From the NCBI GenBank assembly GCA_046233135.1, contig JBJXHN010000005.1, positions 248,001-312,000 of the forward strand: a stretch of 64,000 nt of DNA, written 5' to 3'. The translations under genes and the position numbers were made by a program. This document shows positions 1 to 7,882 of this stretch, one piece after another. Numbering within the stretch: the first letter of the stretch is position 1; each line of letters starts with the position of its first letter. The DNA comes from JBJXHN01 sp046233135 (GTDB lineage Bacteria > Pseudomonadota > Alphaproteobacteria > Rhodospirillales > Rhodospirillaceae). A model generated the notes under the pieces. It was not told the origin of the DNA. It worked only from the letters and a program-made list of their open reading frames with translations, and ran no database searches.

Positions 1-1172
1 CGGAGGAGGTGGCGTTCTCCACCGGTCGTCTGGTGGACGTGATCGCCAATATCGAGGTGATGCGCGCCTTCGCCCGCAAGGGCCACGAAAGCGCGCTGCT
101 AACCGACGCCCTGACCGGAGAGGTGACCACCTCCAAGCAGCTGCGCTGGTACCTGACCAAGATGTGGTTCGTGCTGTTCAACGCCCTGCTGGCCTTTCAG
201 ATCGCCCTGCTGGGGATCGCCCTGCGCGAGGCGCTGAACGGCCAGATGACCGTGGGGGACTTCGCCATGGTCTTTTCGCTGGCCACTCTGGTGGGGGCGA
301 ATGTGTTCAACCTGTCGACCCAGATGCTGAATTTCTTCGAGCAGCTGGGAATCCTGTCCGGCGCTCTGGCCCTGGTTTCCCACCCCCACGAAGTCACCGA
401 CCGGCCCGACGCCCCGGCGCTGGCGCCTCGGGGTGGGGCCATCGCCTTCCGGGACGTGGGTTTCGCCCATGGGGACGGCACGGTGGTGTTCGACGGCCTG
501 AGCCTGACCATCCCCGCCGGCCAGCGCGTCGCCCTGGTGGGGCCGTCCGGAGCGGGCAAAAGCACGCTGATCAAGCTGTTACGACGCCAATACGACCCCC
601 AGGCTGGCGCGGTTCTGATTGACGATCAGGCCATCCATCTGGTGACGCAGGAGTCCCTGAACGCGGCGATTGCCGAGGTGCCGCAGACCCCGGGCCTGTT
701 CCACCGCACCATCCGCGAGAACATCGCCTACGCCCGTCCCGGCGCCGACGCGGCAGCGGTGGAGGACGCAGCCCGCAAGGCCCATTGCCACGATTTTATC
801 CTCCGCCGCCCCCAGGGGTACGAGGCAGTGGTGGGCGAACAGGGTATCCGCCTGTCGGGGGGAGAGAAGCAACGGATCGCCATCGCCCGAGCCTTCCTGA
901 AGGACGCCCCGGTGCTGGTGCTGGACGAGGCGACCTCGGCCCTGGATTCGGAAACGGAGCATCAGATCCAGACCGCGCTGCTGGATCTGGTGGAGGGCCG
1001 GACGGTGATCGCCATCGCCCACCGCCTGTCGACCATCACCCACATGGACCGCATCCTCTACATGGAACAGGGCCGCATCCTGGAGGAAGGCACCCACGCG
1101 GACCTGCTGGCCCGGGACGGCCGGTACGCCAAGCTGTGGCGGCGGCAGGTGGGCGGGTTCTTGCCGGAGTGA
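1..1172 (+). CDS. ABC transporter, fused permease-ATPase (5' end outside window)
   Basis: This is the C-terminal part of an exporter-type ABC half-transporter. The reading frame is open to the first base of the window, so the true start lies upstream. About 125 residues of membrane domain with hydrophobic helices precede an ATPase domain carrying Walker A (GPSGAGKST), the signature LSGGEKQR and Walker B (VLVLDEATSALD), followed by the H-loop histidine in AIAHRLST. Nothing visible fixes the substrate; the family exports lipids, peptides or drugs. It converges with the hydrolase gene just downstream, with a gap of about 13 bases. Confidence 0.9.
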   Translation, partial: EEVAFSTGRLVDVIANIEVMRAFARKGHESALLTDALTGEVTTSKQLRWYLTKMWFVLFNALLAFQIALLGIALREALNGQMTVGDFAMVFSLATLVGANVFNLSTQMLNFFEQLGILSGALALVSHPHEVTDRPDAPALAPRGGAIAFRDVGFAHGDGTVVFDGLSLTIPAGQRVALVGPSGAGKSTLIKLLRRQYDPQAGAVLIDDQAIHLVTQESLNAAIAEVPQTPGLFHRTIRENIAYARPGADAAAVEDAARKAHCHDFILRRPQGYEAVVGEQGIRLSGGEKQRIAIARAFLKDAPVLVLDEATSALDSETEHQIQTALLDLVEGRTVIAIAHRLSTITHMDRILYMEQGRILEEGTHADLLARDGRYAKLWRRQVGGFLPE

Positions 1173-1185
1173 GACCCGTCGGAAA

Positions 1186-1965
1186 TTATCGGGTTCCGGT
1201 TCCCGGAATTCCGAAGGCCTCTTCCGCTTCGGGCGCCGACAATATCCGGCGTGCCGAATGACCAACCCCGGGTGCTTCAACCAGAACCCAGGGAAACACC
1301 AGGCTGTGCTTTGCGACGGCCTCACGGACCGCATCGAACAGGGCGCGGCCGCACGCCAGTCGGTTGGCGCCCTGCTCCACCCCCTCCGACCCCTGGTAGA
1401 GGTTTTCCGTCCCCGTATCCGCCACCCCCAGGTACAGTATTACCGTCCGGCCAATGTAGGCGCGTATCAGGACCTTCGCCTCGGCTGGCGGGAGCCCGCC
1501 GAAACCAAATGGCACAGGCGCGTCCATGGTCGGAAAAACATAGGTGGAGGCGTTGGAGAGCACCACCCGCACATTCGGCCCGACGGCCCCGAATGCGGCC
1601 ACGCAGGCGGTGAATTGGGCGCCGCCGGAATGGCCGAACAAAACGACCGGTAAGAGCGCGTCCTCATCCCCTGCGGCTTTCCTGCTCCAGGCGAGAGGCG
1701 GACCGACATGGAACACGGTCCATTCCGCAGCGGGACGCAGACCCGCTTCATCCGCGACTCCGCCGCCGTCATAGCGCCAGAGTGAGAAACGCTCCGCGTC
1801 AAACCGGGGCGCGACGGTAAAGAAGCAACGCGCTTCGGCCCGGGGCCGGGCGTGATCCCGATAGTCAGCGGCGTTGCGGCTCATGCCATGGAAAACAAGA
1901 GCGATGTCCGAGAGCCCGCAGTCCGGCGGCCGATAGGTGAAGACCGTCACATCACAGTCAGGCAT
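1186..1965 (-). CDS. alpha/beta hydrolase family protein
   Basis: Predicted serine hydrolase of about 259 residues. It shows an oxyanion-type HGMSRN motif near the N-terminus, the nucleophile elbow GHSGGAQF in the middle and a late histidine in APGVGHSARR, which together suggest a catalytic triad. The substrate is unknown. The frame can be extended upstream to 2049, but that stretch overlaps a decayed PIN-domain gene whose own frame reads as a PIN C-terminus, so I prefer the ATG at 1965 (protein starting MPDCDV). No strong ribosome binding site is visible, so the start is uncertain. Confidence 0.75.
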   Translation of the reverse strand: MPDCDVTVFTYRPPDCGLSDIALVFHGMSRNAADYRDHARPRAEARCFFTVAPRFDAERFSLWRYDGGGVADEAGLRPAAEWTVFHVGPPLAWSRKAAGDEDALLPVVLFGHSGGAQFTACVAAFGAVGPNVRVVLSNASTYVFPTMDAPVPFGFGGLPPAEAKVLIRAYIGRTVILYLGVADTGTENLYQGSEGVEQGANRLACGRALFDAVREAVAKHSLVFPWVLVEAPGVGHSARRILSAPEAEEAFGIPGTGTR

Positions 1966-2019
1966 TGAAGAGAAGTCGCTTTCTCCGAATCCGGAGAGCG
2001 CAGAAGCCCAAACGGCAGT

Positions 2020-2310
2020 GCCCAAAGCCTCCCTTCTGCCACCAAACATGTCCAGATTACGGTCGCCTTTTCATCAAACGAGAGAATGCAGTCTGGGAAC
2101 AGCGCCTGAGGGCCTTCTCCACGATATTATGGCGTCTCTTTTCCTTCCAGGGGGCATCTCAAACAGACGCCATTGGATTTTGGCAATTGTCATGGAAGCA
2201 ATCAACAAGTCGCCATCCTCTTACTCAACCAACCAGGCAGGAACAGAGTCCGACGGGCGCAGTTTGATGACATTACTGATGATAGTGGTATCGAGCAGGT
2301 AGCGGGTCAC
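2020..2310 (-). pseudogene. VapC-like PIN-domain toxin remnant
   Basis: From a GTG at 2310 the minus strand reads VTRYLLDTTIISNVIK, which is the N-terminus of VapC-type PIN ribonucleases with the first conserved acidic residue (LLDT). It is broken by an in-frame TAA at about 2221-2223, after AWLVE. Reading resumes with EDGDLLIASMTIAKI. A +1 frameshift around 2115-2140 then leads to GPQALFPDCILSFDEKAT and VIWTCLVAEGR, a typical PIN middle section. The distal part with the last acidic residues is absent where the hydrolase gene begins. It cannot make an active toxin. The start overlaps the stop of an upstream frame (GTGA), as in toxin-antitoxin operons. Confidence 0.75.
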
Positions 2311-2438
2311 AAGCCGACCTCGCGCCCTTTTTCATAGTCGCGCTTGAAACCAACATCCGCGCCGACCAGAAGTGACCGGCGCAGGGCGGCGAGGATGCCG
2401 CCTGTTTTCGGACTCTCCTCGGTCCGGCCTGATCATCG
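2307..2438 (-). pseudogene. possible antitoxin remnant upstream of the PIN toxin
   Basis: An open frame ends in the TGA at 2307-2309, which overlaps the GTG start of the PIN remnant. Its last codons read FKRDYEKGREVGL, preceded by AALRRSLLVGADVG. An in-frame TGA near 2434-2436 interrupts it upstream and no start can be assigned. Position and the stop/start overlap suggest the antitoxin partner. I cannot place the sequence in a particular antitoxin family, so this is inference from context. Confidence 0.35.
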
Positions 2439-2489
2439 GCCTTGGGCCGCTTCTCAGCGAAGACCGGCCGGCTCATACCGCCCGACGTT

Positions 2490-2890
2490 AGCGCTGACTC
2501 GGGCTGACGCCGCCCGAGGTACCGGAATGGAACGTCAGGTCCTCCGCGACGCTGTGCTTCGCTATAACGCTGTCTTCAAGGGGCCGAACCTTGAAGAGGA
2601 TGATGTCTGCACCATGGCCTTGCAAGTCCAGGAACGCTTTCAAAAAAAGACCTCCGCGTCATGCTGAAAGAAGAAGCCCAAGCCCGACCGAACAAGCGGA
2701 TCCGTTTGTTTTTCCAGGATGAAGCCCGTGTTGGGCAGAAAGGACGTCTTTGCCATCGATGGTGGATCAAGGACCAGCGGCCGCCGGGGATCTGCGATCA
2801 GCGGTTCGACTGAACCTAAATCTTTGCAGCCGCTGATCCGCTTACAGGGGAAGCCTTCGCCCTCCTGGTCCCCCAAGGGGGCTTCCCACT
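2490..2890 (+). pseudogene. IS630-type transposase fragment
   Basis: The first part reads ARGTGMERQVLRDAVLRYNA, like the N-terminal helix-turn-helix of IS630-family transposases. An internal deletion follows. A frameshift at the seven-A run (2642-2648) then leads to LFFQDEARVGQKGRLCHRWW, the first catalytic-aspartate region of the DDE domain. Further on the frame has TGA at 2811 where the family has Trp (FDW) and TAA at 2817 where it has Tyr, after which IFAA, TGEAFALLVP continues to about 2880. The 3' part of the DDE domain is missing. It abuts the mtlA remnant on the other strand, so it probably truncated that gene. Confidence 0.8.
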
Positions 2891-3716
2891 TCAACAGAGT
2901 CCAGGCGACGAAAAACGTCATCGCACAGGCTGTGACCACGGACAGGACCACCCCGAAGGCCGCATCGCCCGGAGTCACCAGCAGCACGGCGAGAATCGAT
3001 CCGGGCGAGGCTGGCGCCGACAGACCGTCCCCAGCAATTCCGGCGTGAGCACGCCCGTCATGCCTCCCGTGATCATGGCCAAGATCAGCCAGGGCTTCAT
3101 CAGGACGTAGGGAAGTAGATTTCGTAAATCCCGCCCAGGAAATGAATGATCACCGGCGCCGATCGCTTCGCCAATCCTCGTCCGGAAACGAAATAGGCCA
3201 GCAACAGGCCGGGACCGGGATTCGCTTCGATCAGAAAGACCAGGGATTTGCCGTATTCCACGACTTCCCGGGGTCCGATAGGCGAGAAAATGCCATGATG
3301 GATGGTGTTGTTCAGGAAAAGGATTTTGGCCGGTTCGACCAACAAGGACGCCAGGGGACCGATGATCAGATAGCCGAGAATGGCGAGCAACGTACCAAAA
3401 ACACTCGTTGAAAAAATCGCCCCCAGCCTCTCGGCACCAGGGAAACCTTTCCTTCCACCCCCCCCTGTCGAAACGCGCGATCACCCAGCCGCCCGATGGA
3501 CAGATCACCGTCGCCCCGAGGAACATCGGAGTGGGGGCGCGGATGATGACACCCATGGTCGCGACGGCTTCCACGACAGCGCCCCGCCCCCCAGGCAACG
3601 ATAGCGGCAATATTGGGCATGACAATATTGCTGAAAAATAGAGCTATATGGCGAAACTGCACTGCACCGGATGTCGGTGTCAGTGCCCGAGGCATATTGG
3701 TCATTTCTGTCGCCAT
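2880..3716 (-). pseudogene. mtlA: PTS mannitol permease (EIIC) remnant
   Basis: Pieces of a mannitol-type PTS EIIC are readable in order across several frames. They are IALFFSNIVMPNIAAIVAWG near the start (ATG at 3716), then VATMGVIIRAPTPMFLGA and GGWVIARFD. Next come VEPAKILFLNNTIHHGIFSP and FLIEANPGPG, then IIHFLGGIYEIYF, YVLMKPW and LILAMITGGMTGV. The last is FGVVLSVVTACAMTFFVAW. The GIFSP, NPGPG and IHFLGGIYEIYFP blocks are hallmarks of MtlA. Roughly 50 codons are missing after AIVAWG, at least three frameshifts are present, and the EIIB/EIIA parts are lost at the IS630 fragment. It is non-functional. Confidence 0.82.
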
Positions 3717-3924
3717 ATCCGGCGCCTCTGGATAAAGGCCTGGAAAAGGCCGGTAAGGAAAGACTCGCGTGCTCCGCCAAACATGCAAACACAGGGGACT
3801 CCCATCGCGCCCCCGGTTTTTCGACACTGCGGGCGAAGAAAGAGACCGCTGAGATGGAACGGTGCCGGCTCGGTAAGGATGGAAGGCAAAATCTAAAAAT
3901 GAATCGACCTTCTAATAAAATCGA

Positions 3925-4516
3925 TGCTTTCGCCTTCTCTCCATCTCGGCTATCAATCTCGGCCTCGATAGCCACCAGATCTTGCTTGATATTCTCTACG
4001 TGCTTTGCATTCTGGCGCTTCAACAGAGGCAGGGTAAGCCTGATTGCCCGATTTTTGGCCACAGTACGGTCTTTGATCAGGACCTCCCGGGCGATATGCA
4101 GTTCCCGGAGCTCAGCAAGGTTATCCTCCGGCGCCGGCCGACTCTCCAACTGGAGGAGCGCACCCATTCTGGCCAGAACGAGAGCATCAAGCTGATCGGT
4201 TTTGGCGAGTTGTCCGGTAGCCTCGGCGAACCGGCGTGCCTGACGGGGATTGACCTTGACCATAGGGATGCCATGCCGAGTCAGAACGCGTTCGAGGTCC
4301 CGGTGGTAGGGGCCTGTCGGCTCGAAGACCACCCGATCCACATGCGCCCCGATCCACATGCGCCCCGATCCAGGCGGCGAGATCATCATGTCCTTCCTTA
4401 CTGTCGGGAAAGCACTGCCTTTTTTCGTCGGAAAGACGGTAGGTGTCGATGGTCGCTTTCGAGATATCCAGGCCGATGGCATTCTGTTTCATCTTTTCCC
4501 GATCCATGCTTGTCAT
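3925..4516 (-). pseudogene. IS110-family transposase, frameshifted and truncated
   Basis: The N-terminal RuvC-like (DEDD) domain of an IS110-type transposase begins near ATG 4492 or 4507-4516 with MKQNAIGLDISKATIDTYRL. It runs to AAWIGAHVDR, where a 16-bp tandem duplication (4338-4369) shifts the frame. In the second frame it resumes as VVFEPTGPYHRDLERVLTRH, then NPRQARRFAEATGQLAKTDQ, which includes the conserved NP..AR and K.D..DA blocks. It ends around IEAEID. The C-terminal Transposase_20 domain with its serine is missing. The element is dead. Confidence 0.82.
4338..4369. repeat. 16-bp tandem duplication disrupting the IS110 transposase
   Basis: The unit GATCCACATGCGCCCC occurs twice in direct succession and is followed by GATCCA. 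Because 16 is not a multiple of three it shifts the transposase frame. Removing one copy restores the continuous peptide WIGAHVDRVVFEPTG, which matches the family. Confidence 0.9.
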
Positions 4517-4690
4517 CCGGGACGAAACTCCCGGGTATCCGTTCGGACCAACAGGAAAAGACGGGGGCGATCTCACTGTAGCTCGGCCCCTTCAGGACCC
4601 GCATCGTAGGCGCCGACCCCCGCCGCCCTGGGACGGTGGCCACCCTCCCAGGGCGGTTCAGTTTGACTCCTGAACCGGGGAAAATCATAA
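4517..4690 (-). other. structured leader of the IS110-type remnant
   Basis: Non-coding DNA lies upstream of the transposase start. It contains a long hairpin (CCGCCCTGGGA at 4623-4633 pairing with TCCCAGGGCGG at 4646-4656, with GGTGG/CCACC nested inside) and a second hairpin at 4655-4676 (GGTTCAG/CTGAACC). In IS110-group elements the stretch between the left end and the transposase encodes the structured bridge RNA. This is a candidate relic of it, judged by position and folding only. Confidence 0.35.
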
Positions 4691-4695
4691 GACAA

Positions 4696-4834
4696 GTATC
4701 GAGCGGAAAAGTGAGGGCCGAAGGGAGTGCGAAGCGAACAACCAGTTTTCCGGTCCACTCGATACTCTAATTCTATAGTTCTAGATCAAAATGCCTGCCG
4801 TAAATCGATGCTAATTTAAGGCAGTTTGATCTAG
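4696..4834 (+). repeat. dispersed palindromic repeat, copy A
   Basis: Two adjacent imperfect palindromes are present. Module 1 runs from TATCGAGCGGAAAAGTG to CCACTCGATA and has an inserted loop (GGGCCGAAGGGAGTGCGAAG). Module 2 runs from TAGATCAAAATGCC to GGCAGTTTGATCTA. The repeat ends in CTAG, exactly where the IS701-type element begins. Related copies are at 21922, 23219, 46448 and 58362. Confidence 0.85.
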
Positions 4835-6113
4835 TACTATAGTTTCATATGATCGGAAACTCTGATTCAGTTGCTCATCGTAATGGAGGATTTTACGATG
4901 GCTGTGGCGGAAGAAGCGGGGCTGGAACGCCCTTATCGGATCCAGTCTCTTCTGGGGTGAAGTGCGTGGTCGGCCGACCAACTCCGGGAGTTGGTCCAGG
5001 ATTACGTCTCGGAAGCGCTGGGCGAATCTGGCGGGGTTCTAGTTGTGGACGAGACGGGGTTCCTCAAGAAAGGCACCCACTCGGTCGGTGTCGGTCGGCA
5101 GTATTCCGGAACGGCGGGCCGTATCGAGAACTGCCAAGTAGGCGTTTTTGTTTCCTATGCCAGTCGGTTCGGCCATGCCTTGATCGATCGCCGCCTTTAT
5201 CTCCCCAAGTACTGGGCAGCGGATGAAGCGCGACGTCTCAAGGCAAGCGTTCCAGAAGACATCGTGTTCGCGACCAAACCAGCGATGGCACGGGAGATGA
5301 TCACGCCCACCCTTGATGCCGGACTGCCCTGTGCCTGGGTTCTGGCTGATGCGCTCTACGGAAGCGATTCCCAGCTCCGACGGATGCTCGAGGCGCGGGG
5401 CCAAGCCTATGTTCTGGCGGTGCACTCGAACCACACTCTTCGATTTCTCCAGGACTGGGGTTTGGTTCAAACCGATCCGGCCACTTTGGCCGATGGGCTC
5501 GATCCCGACCAATGGCGCTCCTTGAGCGCGGGAGAAGGGGCCAAGGGGCCAAGGGGCCTCGGTTGTATGATTGGGCACGGATCTCCCTCGGTTGGGCCTG
5601 CGAGGAAGGGTTCGAGCGATGGATGGTGGTTCGTCGAAGTCACCGTGATCCCGAGGCGCGCGCTTACTATTTCGCTTACGCTCCAGCTGGGACATCGCTG
5701 GCCGAACTCGTCGGAGCCGCAGGACTCCGATGGACCATCGAAGAATGCTTCTTGCGCGTCAAGGACGACCTCGGGCTCGATCATTGCGAGGCCCGCTCCT
5801 GGCATGGATGGCATCGACACATGACCCTCGTGATGGCCGCCGCCGCGTTCCTCGCCTGGATTTCCGCCGATCAACGCCGTGTCGTTTTCGGGAAACGGGA
5901 CAAAACGAGTCTAAAGGCCGAGGCCGCCTCATTGCCACCGGCGTAGATTACTTGACCACGCCGGAGATCCGGTATTTGCTCGCGAAGCTCCTGGTCGCCG
6001 CAGCCCCTCGGCCCGCGTTCGTTTGGGCTTGGTCTCGATGGCGACGACGACACCAAGCAACAGCCGCGTCACCTCACCGACAGAGGCGAAAAATAATGCA
6101 ACTGTAGTGCTAG
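4831..6113 (+). mobile_element. IS701-family insertion sequence (inactive)
   Basis: The left end CTAGTACTATAGTTTCAT (from 4831) and the right end, read on the other strand as CTAGCACTACAGTTGCAT (to 6113), form imperfect terminal inverted repeats. CTAG at both edges (4831-4834 and 6110-6113) fits the four-base YTAR target duplication known for IS701-family elements. The element carries one transposase gene, broken by a stop and frameshifts. Confidence 0.8.
4898..6107 (+). pseudogene. IS701-family transposase, stop codon and two frameshifts
   Basis: ATG 4898 follows a good Shine-Dalgarno (GGAGG). The frame reads MAVAEEAGLERPYRIQSLLG and hits TGA at 4958-4960. It continues in frame as LRELVQDYVSEALGESG and VLVVDETGFLKKGTHS, which holds the first DDE aspartate. 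QYSGTAGRIENCQVGVFVSY and VLADALYGSD, with the second Asp, follow. At an octanucleotide tandem repeat (GGGGCCAA, about 5536-5557) the frame shifts. It goes on to GLRWTIEECFLRVKDDLGLD, the glutamate region, and a second shift near 5900 gives PEIRYLLAKLL and WSRWRRRHQ. All domains are recognisable but the gene is dead. Confidence 0.87.
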
Positions 6114-6180
6114 TCGAAGAGTAGCCGTTTCTGTATGTAATTTTATTGACTATGTAACAGTCAGCGGACGACCACAATAT

Positions 6181-7222
6181 TAGAGCGCCGCGCTTGAAAT
6201 AGGAATCGAAAAGGGGATTCCCCTCGCCGAGGATATGTGATTCACCATTCTTGGAGGTGGATCATGGGCAAAAGCTATTCCTAGGACCTTCGGGTTCGGA
6301 TTTATGGTGCGATTGAAGAAGGCGCTTCGCGTCGTGCGGCCGCGCGCCGTTTCGGTGTCAGCGCGAGCACAGGTGTTCGGTTGGCCCAGCGCGCAGCTGA
6401 AACGGGCTCGGTCGCTCCCGCGCGTCAGGGGCGGCCACCGGGCGATGGCAAACTGGCTCCTTGCACGGAAACGCTGATCCGCTGGGTCGAGGAGGAAGGC
6501 AATATCACCATGCCCGAACTCGCGGCCAAGCCGGCCGCCGAATTCGGCGTTGTCGCACACCCGACCTCGTTGTCGAAGTTCCTGATCCGGCAAGGCTTCA
6601 GCGTTAAAAAAACTCTGCTGGCGTCCGAATCCGGTCGCGCTGATGTGGCGCGACATCGCCGTATCTGGCGAGAAAGGCGGCAGCCCAGGATGCGCGAAGA
6701 GCCCCATAGGCTGGTCTTCATTGATGAAACCGCGACCACAACAAAGATGACCCGGCTACGGGGGCGGGCTCGGCGCGGGCAGCGCCTGAAAGCCCATACC
6801 CCATTCGGCCATTGGGGAACCCAGACCTTTGTGGCCGCCCTGAGGTGTGACGGCCTGACCGCGCCTTGGGTCATCGAACCGGAAGATCTTCGAGACCTAC
6901 GTGGAGACGCAGCTGGCCCCGACACTACAGCCAGGTGACGTGGTTATTCTCGACAACCTCTCCAGCCATAAGAGCAAGAAGGCCAAGGCATTTCTCAAGA
7001 AGCAAGGGGCATGGGTCCTGTTCCTTCCGCCCTACAGCCCCGATCTCAACCCCATCGAGATGGCATTCTCCAAACTGAAGGCTCATCTCCGTCGCCTCAA
7101 AGCCCGCACGATCAGCGAACTATGGGACGCTGTCGACAGCATTTGCGACCTCTACACCCGACGAATGCTGGAATTATTTCAAACATGCCGGCTATGTTGC
7201 TTATTAAAGGCTCGGCGCTCTA
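6181..7222 (+). mobile_element. IS630-family insertion sequence (inactive)
   Basis: TAGAGCGCCGCGC at 6181 and, on the opposite strand, TAGAGCGCCGAGCC ending at 7222 form the terminal inverted repeats. The outermost TA at each side fits the TA target duplication typical of the IS630/Tc1/mariner superfamily. The interior is one degraded transposase gene. It is a different lineage from the IS630 fragment near 2500. Confidence 0.8.
6264..7207 (+). pseudogene. IS630-family transposase, early stop and two frameshifts
   Basis: ATG 6264 gives MGKSYS and then TAG at 6282. The frame continues as DLRVRIYGAIEEGASRRAAA with a helix-turn-helix region, then LVFIDETATTTKMTRLRGRA (first DDE Asp) and FVAALRCDGLTAPWVI. 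A small deletion near 6876-6890 (family: DGPMNR.IFETYV) moves the frame to QPGDVVILDNLSSHKSKKA (second Asp) and FLPPYSPDLNPIEMAFSKLK (the final catalytic Glu). A second shift near 7160 leads to ECWNYFKHAGYVAY and TAA at 7205. The catalytic residues survive but the gene is not translatable as one protein. Confidence 0.87.
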
Positions 7223-7327
7223 GCAGTATGCTTTATACATATATTTTATTCTGTTTTTATTGATTGAATTTCTTATAGTCAGGAGAAAAATGGAAAACTC
7301 AGCCGGGAACAACAGCCGTGAGCCGAT

Positions 7328-7882
7328 TCATGCTGGAAGAGCAATCCCCAGCTTCTCCGCGATAAAGGCAGCGGCATCGTCCAGGCTGTCGACAAAAGCA
7401 TCCGCCTGCGCCCCCTGGGCACGCTGGCCGGCGCCGTAGCCAGTGCTGACCAGGATGCGAGTCGCGCCGACGGCCTTGCCCAGGTCCACATCGGCCTTCT
7501 TGTCGCCGATCATGAAACTGCGGGCGGGATCGAAGTCGATATCCCGACGGGCGCTTTCCACCATGCCCGGCAGGGGCTTGCGGCAGCCGCAGCCGTCTTC
7601 GGGCTCGTGCGGACAGTGATAGATCCCGGCCAGGACCAGCCCTTCGGCGGCCAGCATCTGGGTCAACCGGACATGCACGGCGGTCAGGTCCGCTTCGGTG
7701 AAGTAGCCTCGGGCGATGCCCGACTGATTGGTCACCACGATCAACGGCAGATCCATTGCCGCCATCTTGCGCAAGCCCGCCACCGCCCCGGGCAGGAACA
7801 CCAGATCATCCGGATCGGACAGGTAGTTCACATCGTCGTTGATGGTTCCATCACGGTCCAGCAGCACGGCAGGGCGGCTCAT
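7328..7882 (-). CDS. gmhB: GmhB-type HAD phosphatase (D,D-heptose 1,7-bisphosphate phosphatase family)
   Basis: HAD superfamily phosphatase of 184 residues. Motif I LLDRDGTIN, motif II VTNQSG and motif III GDKKADVDLGKA are all present. The zinc-binding loop CPHEPEDGCGCRKP is characteristic of GmhB, which removes the 7-phosphate of heptose bisphosphate in ADP-heptose synthesis for LPS; some relatives act on histidinol phosphate. ATG 7882 overlaps the TGA of the upstream sensor kinase (ATGA), so translation is probably coupled. No other heptose genes are in the window, so the exact substrate is inferred from the family. Confidence 0.85.
   Translation of the reverse strand: MSRPAVLLDRDGTINDDVNYLSDPDDLVFLPGAVAGLRKMAAMDLPLIVVTNQSGIARGYFTEADLTAVHVRLTQMLAAEGLVLAGIYHCPHEPEDGCGCRKPLPGMVESARRDIDFDPARSFMIGDKKADVDLGKAVGATRILVSTGYGAGQRAQGAQADAFVDSLDDAAAFIAEKLGIALPA

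Noticed and set aside
6282..6284. TAG in the IS630 transposase as programmed readthrough or recoding
   Set aside because: Two later frame disruptions in the same gene point to ordinary decay.
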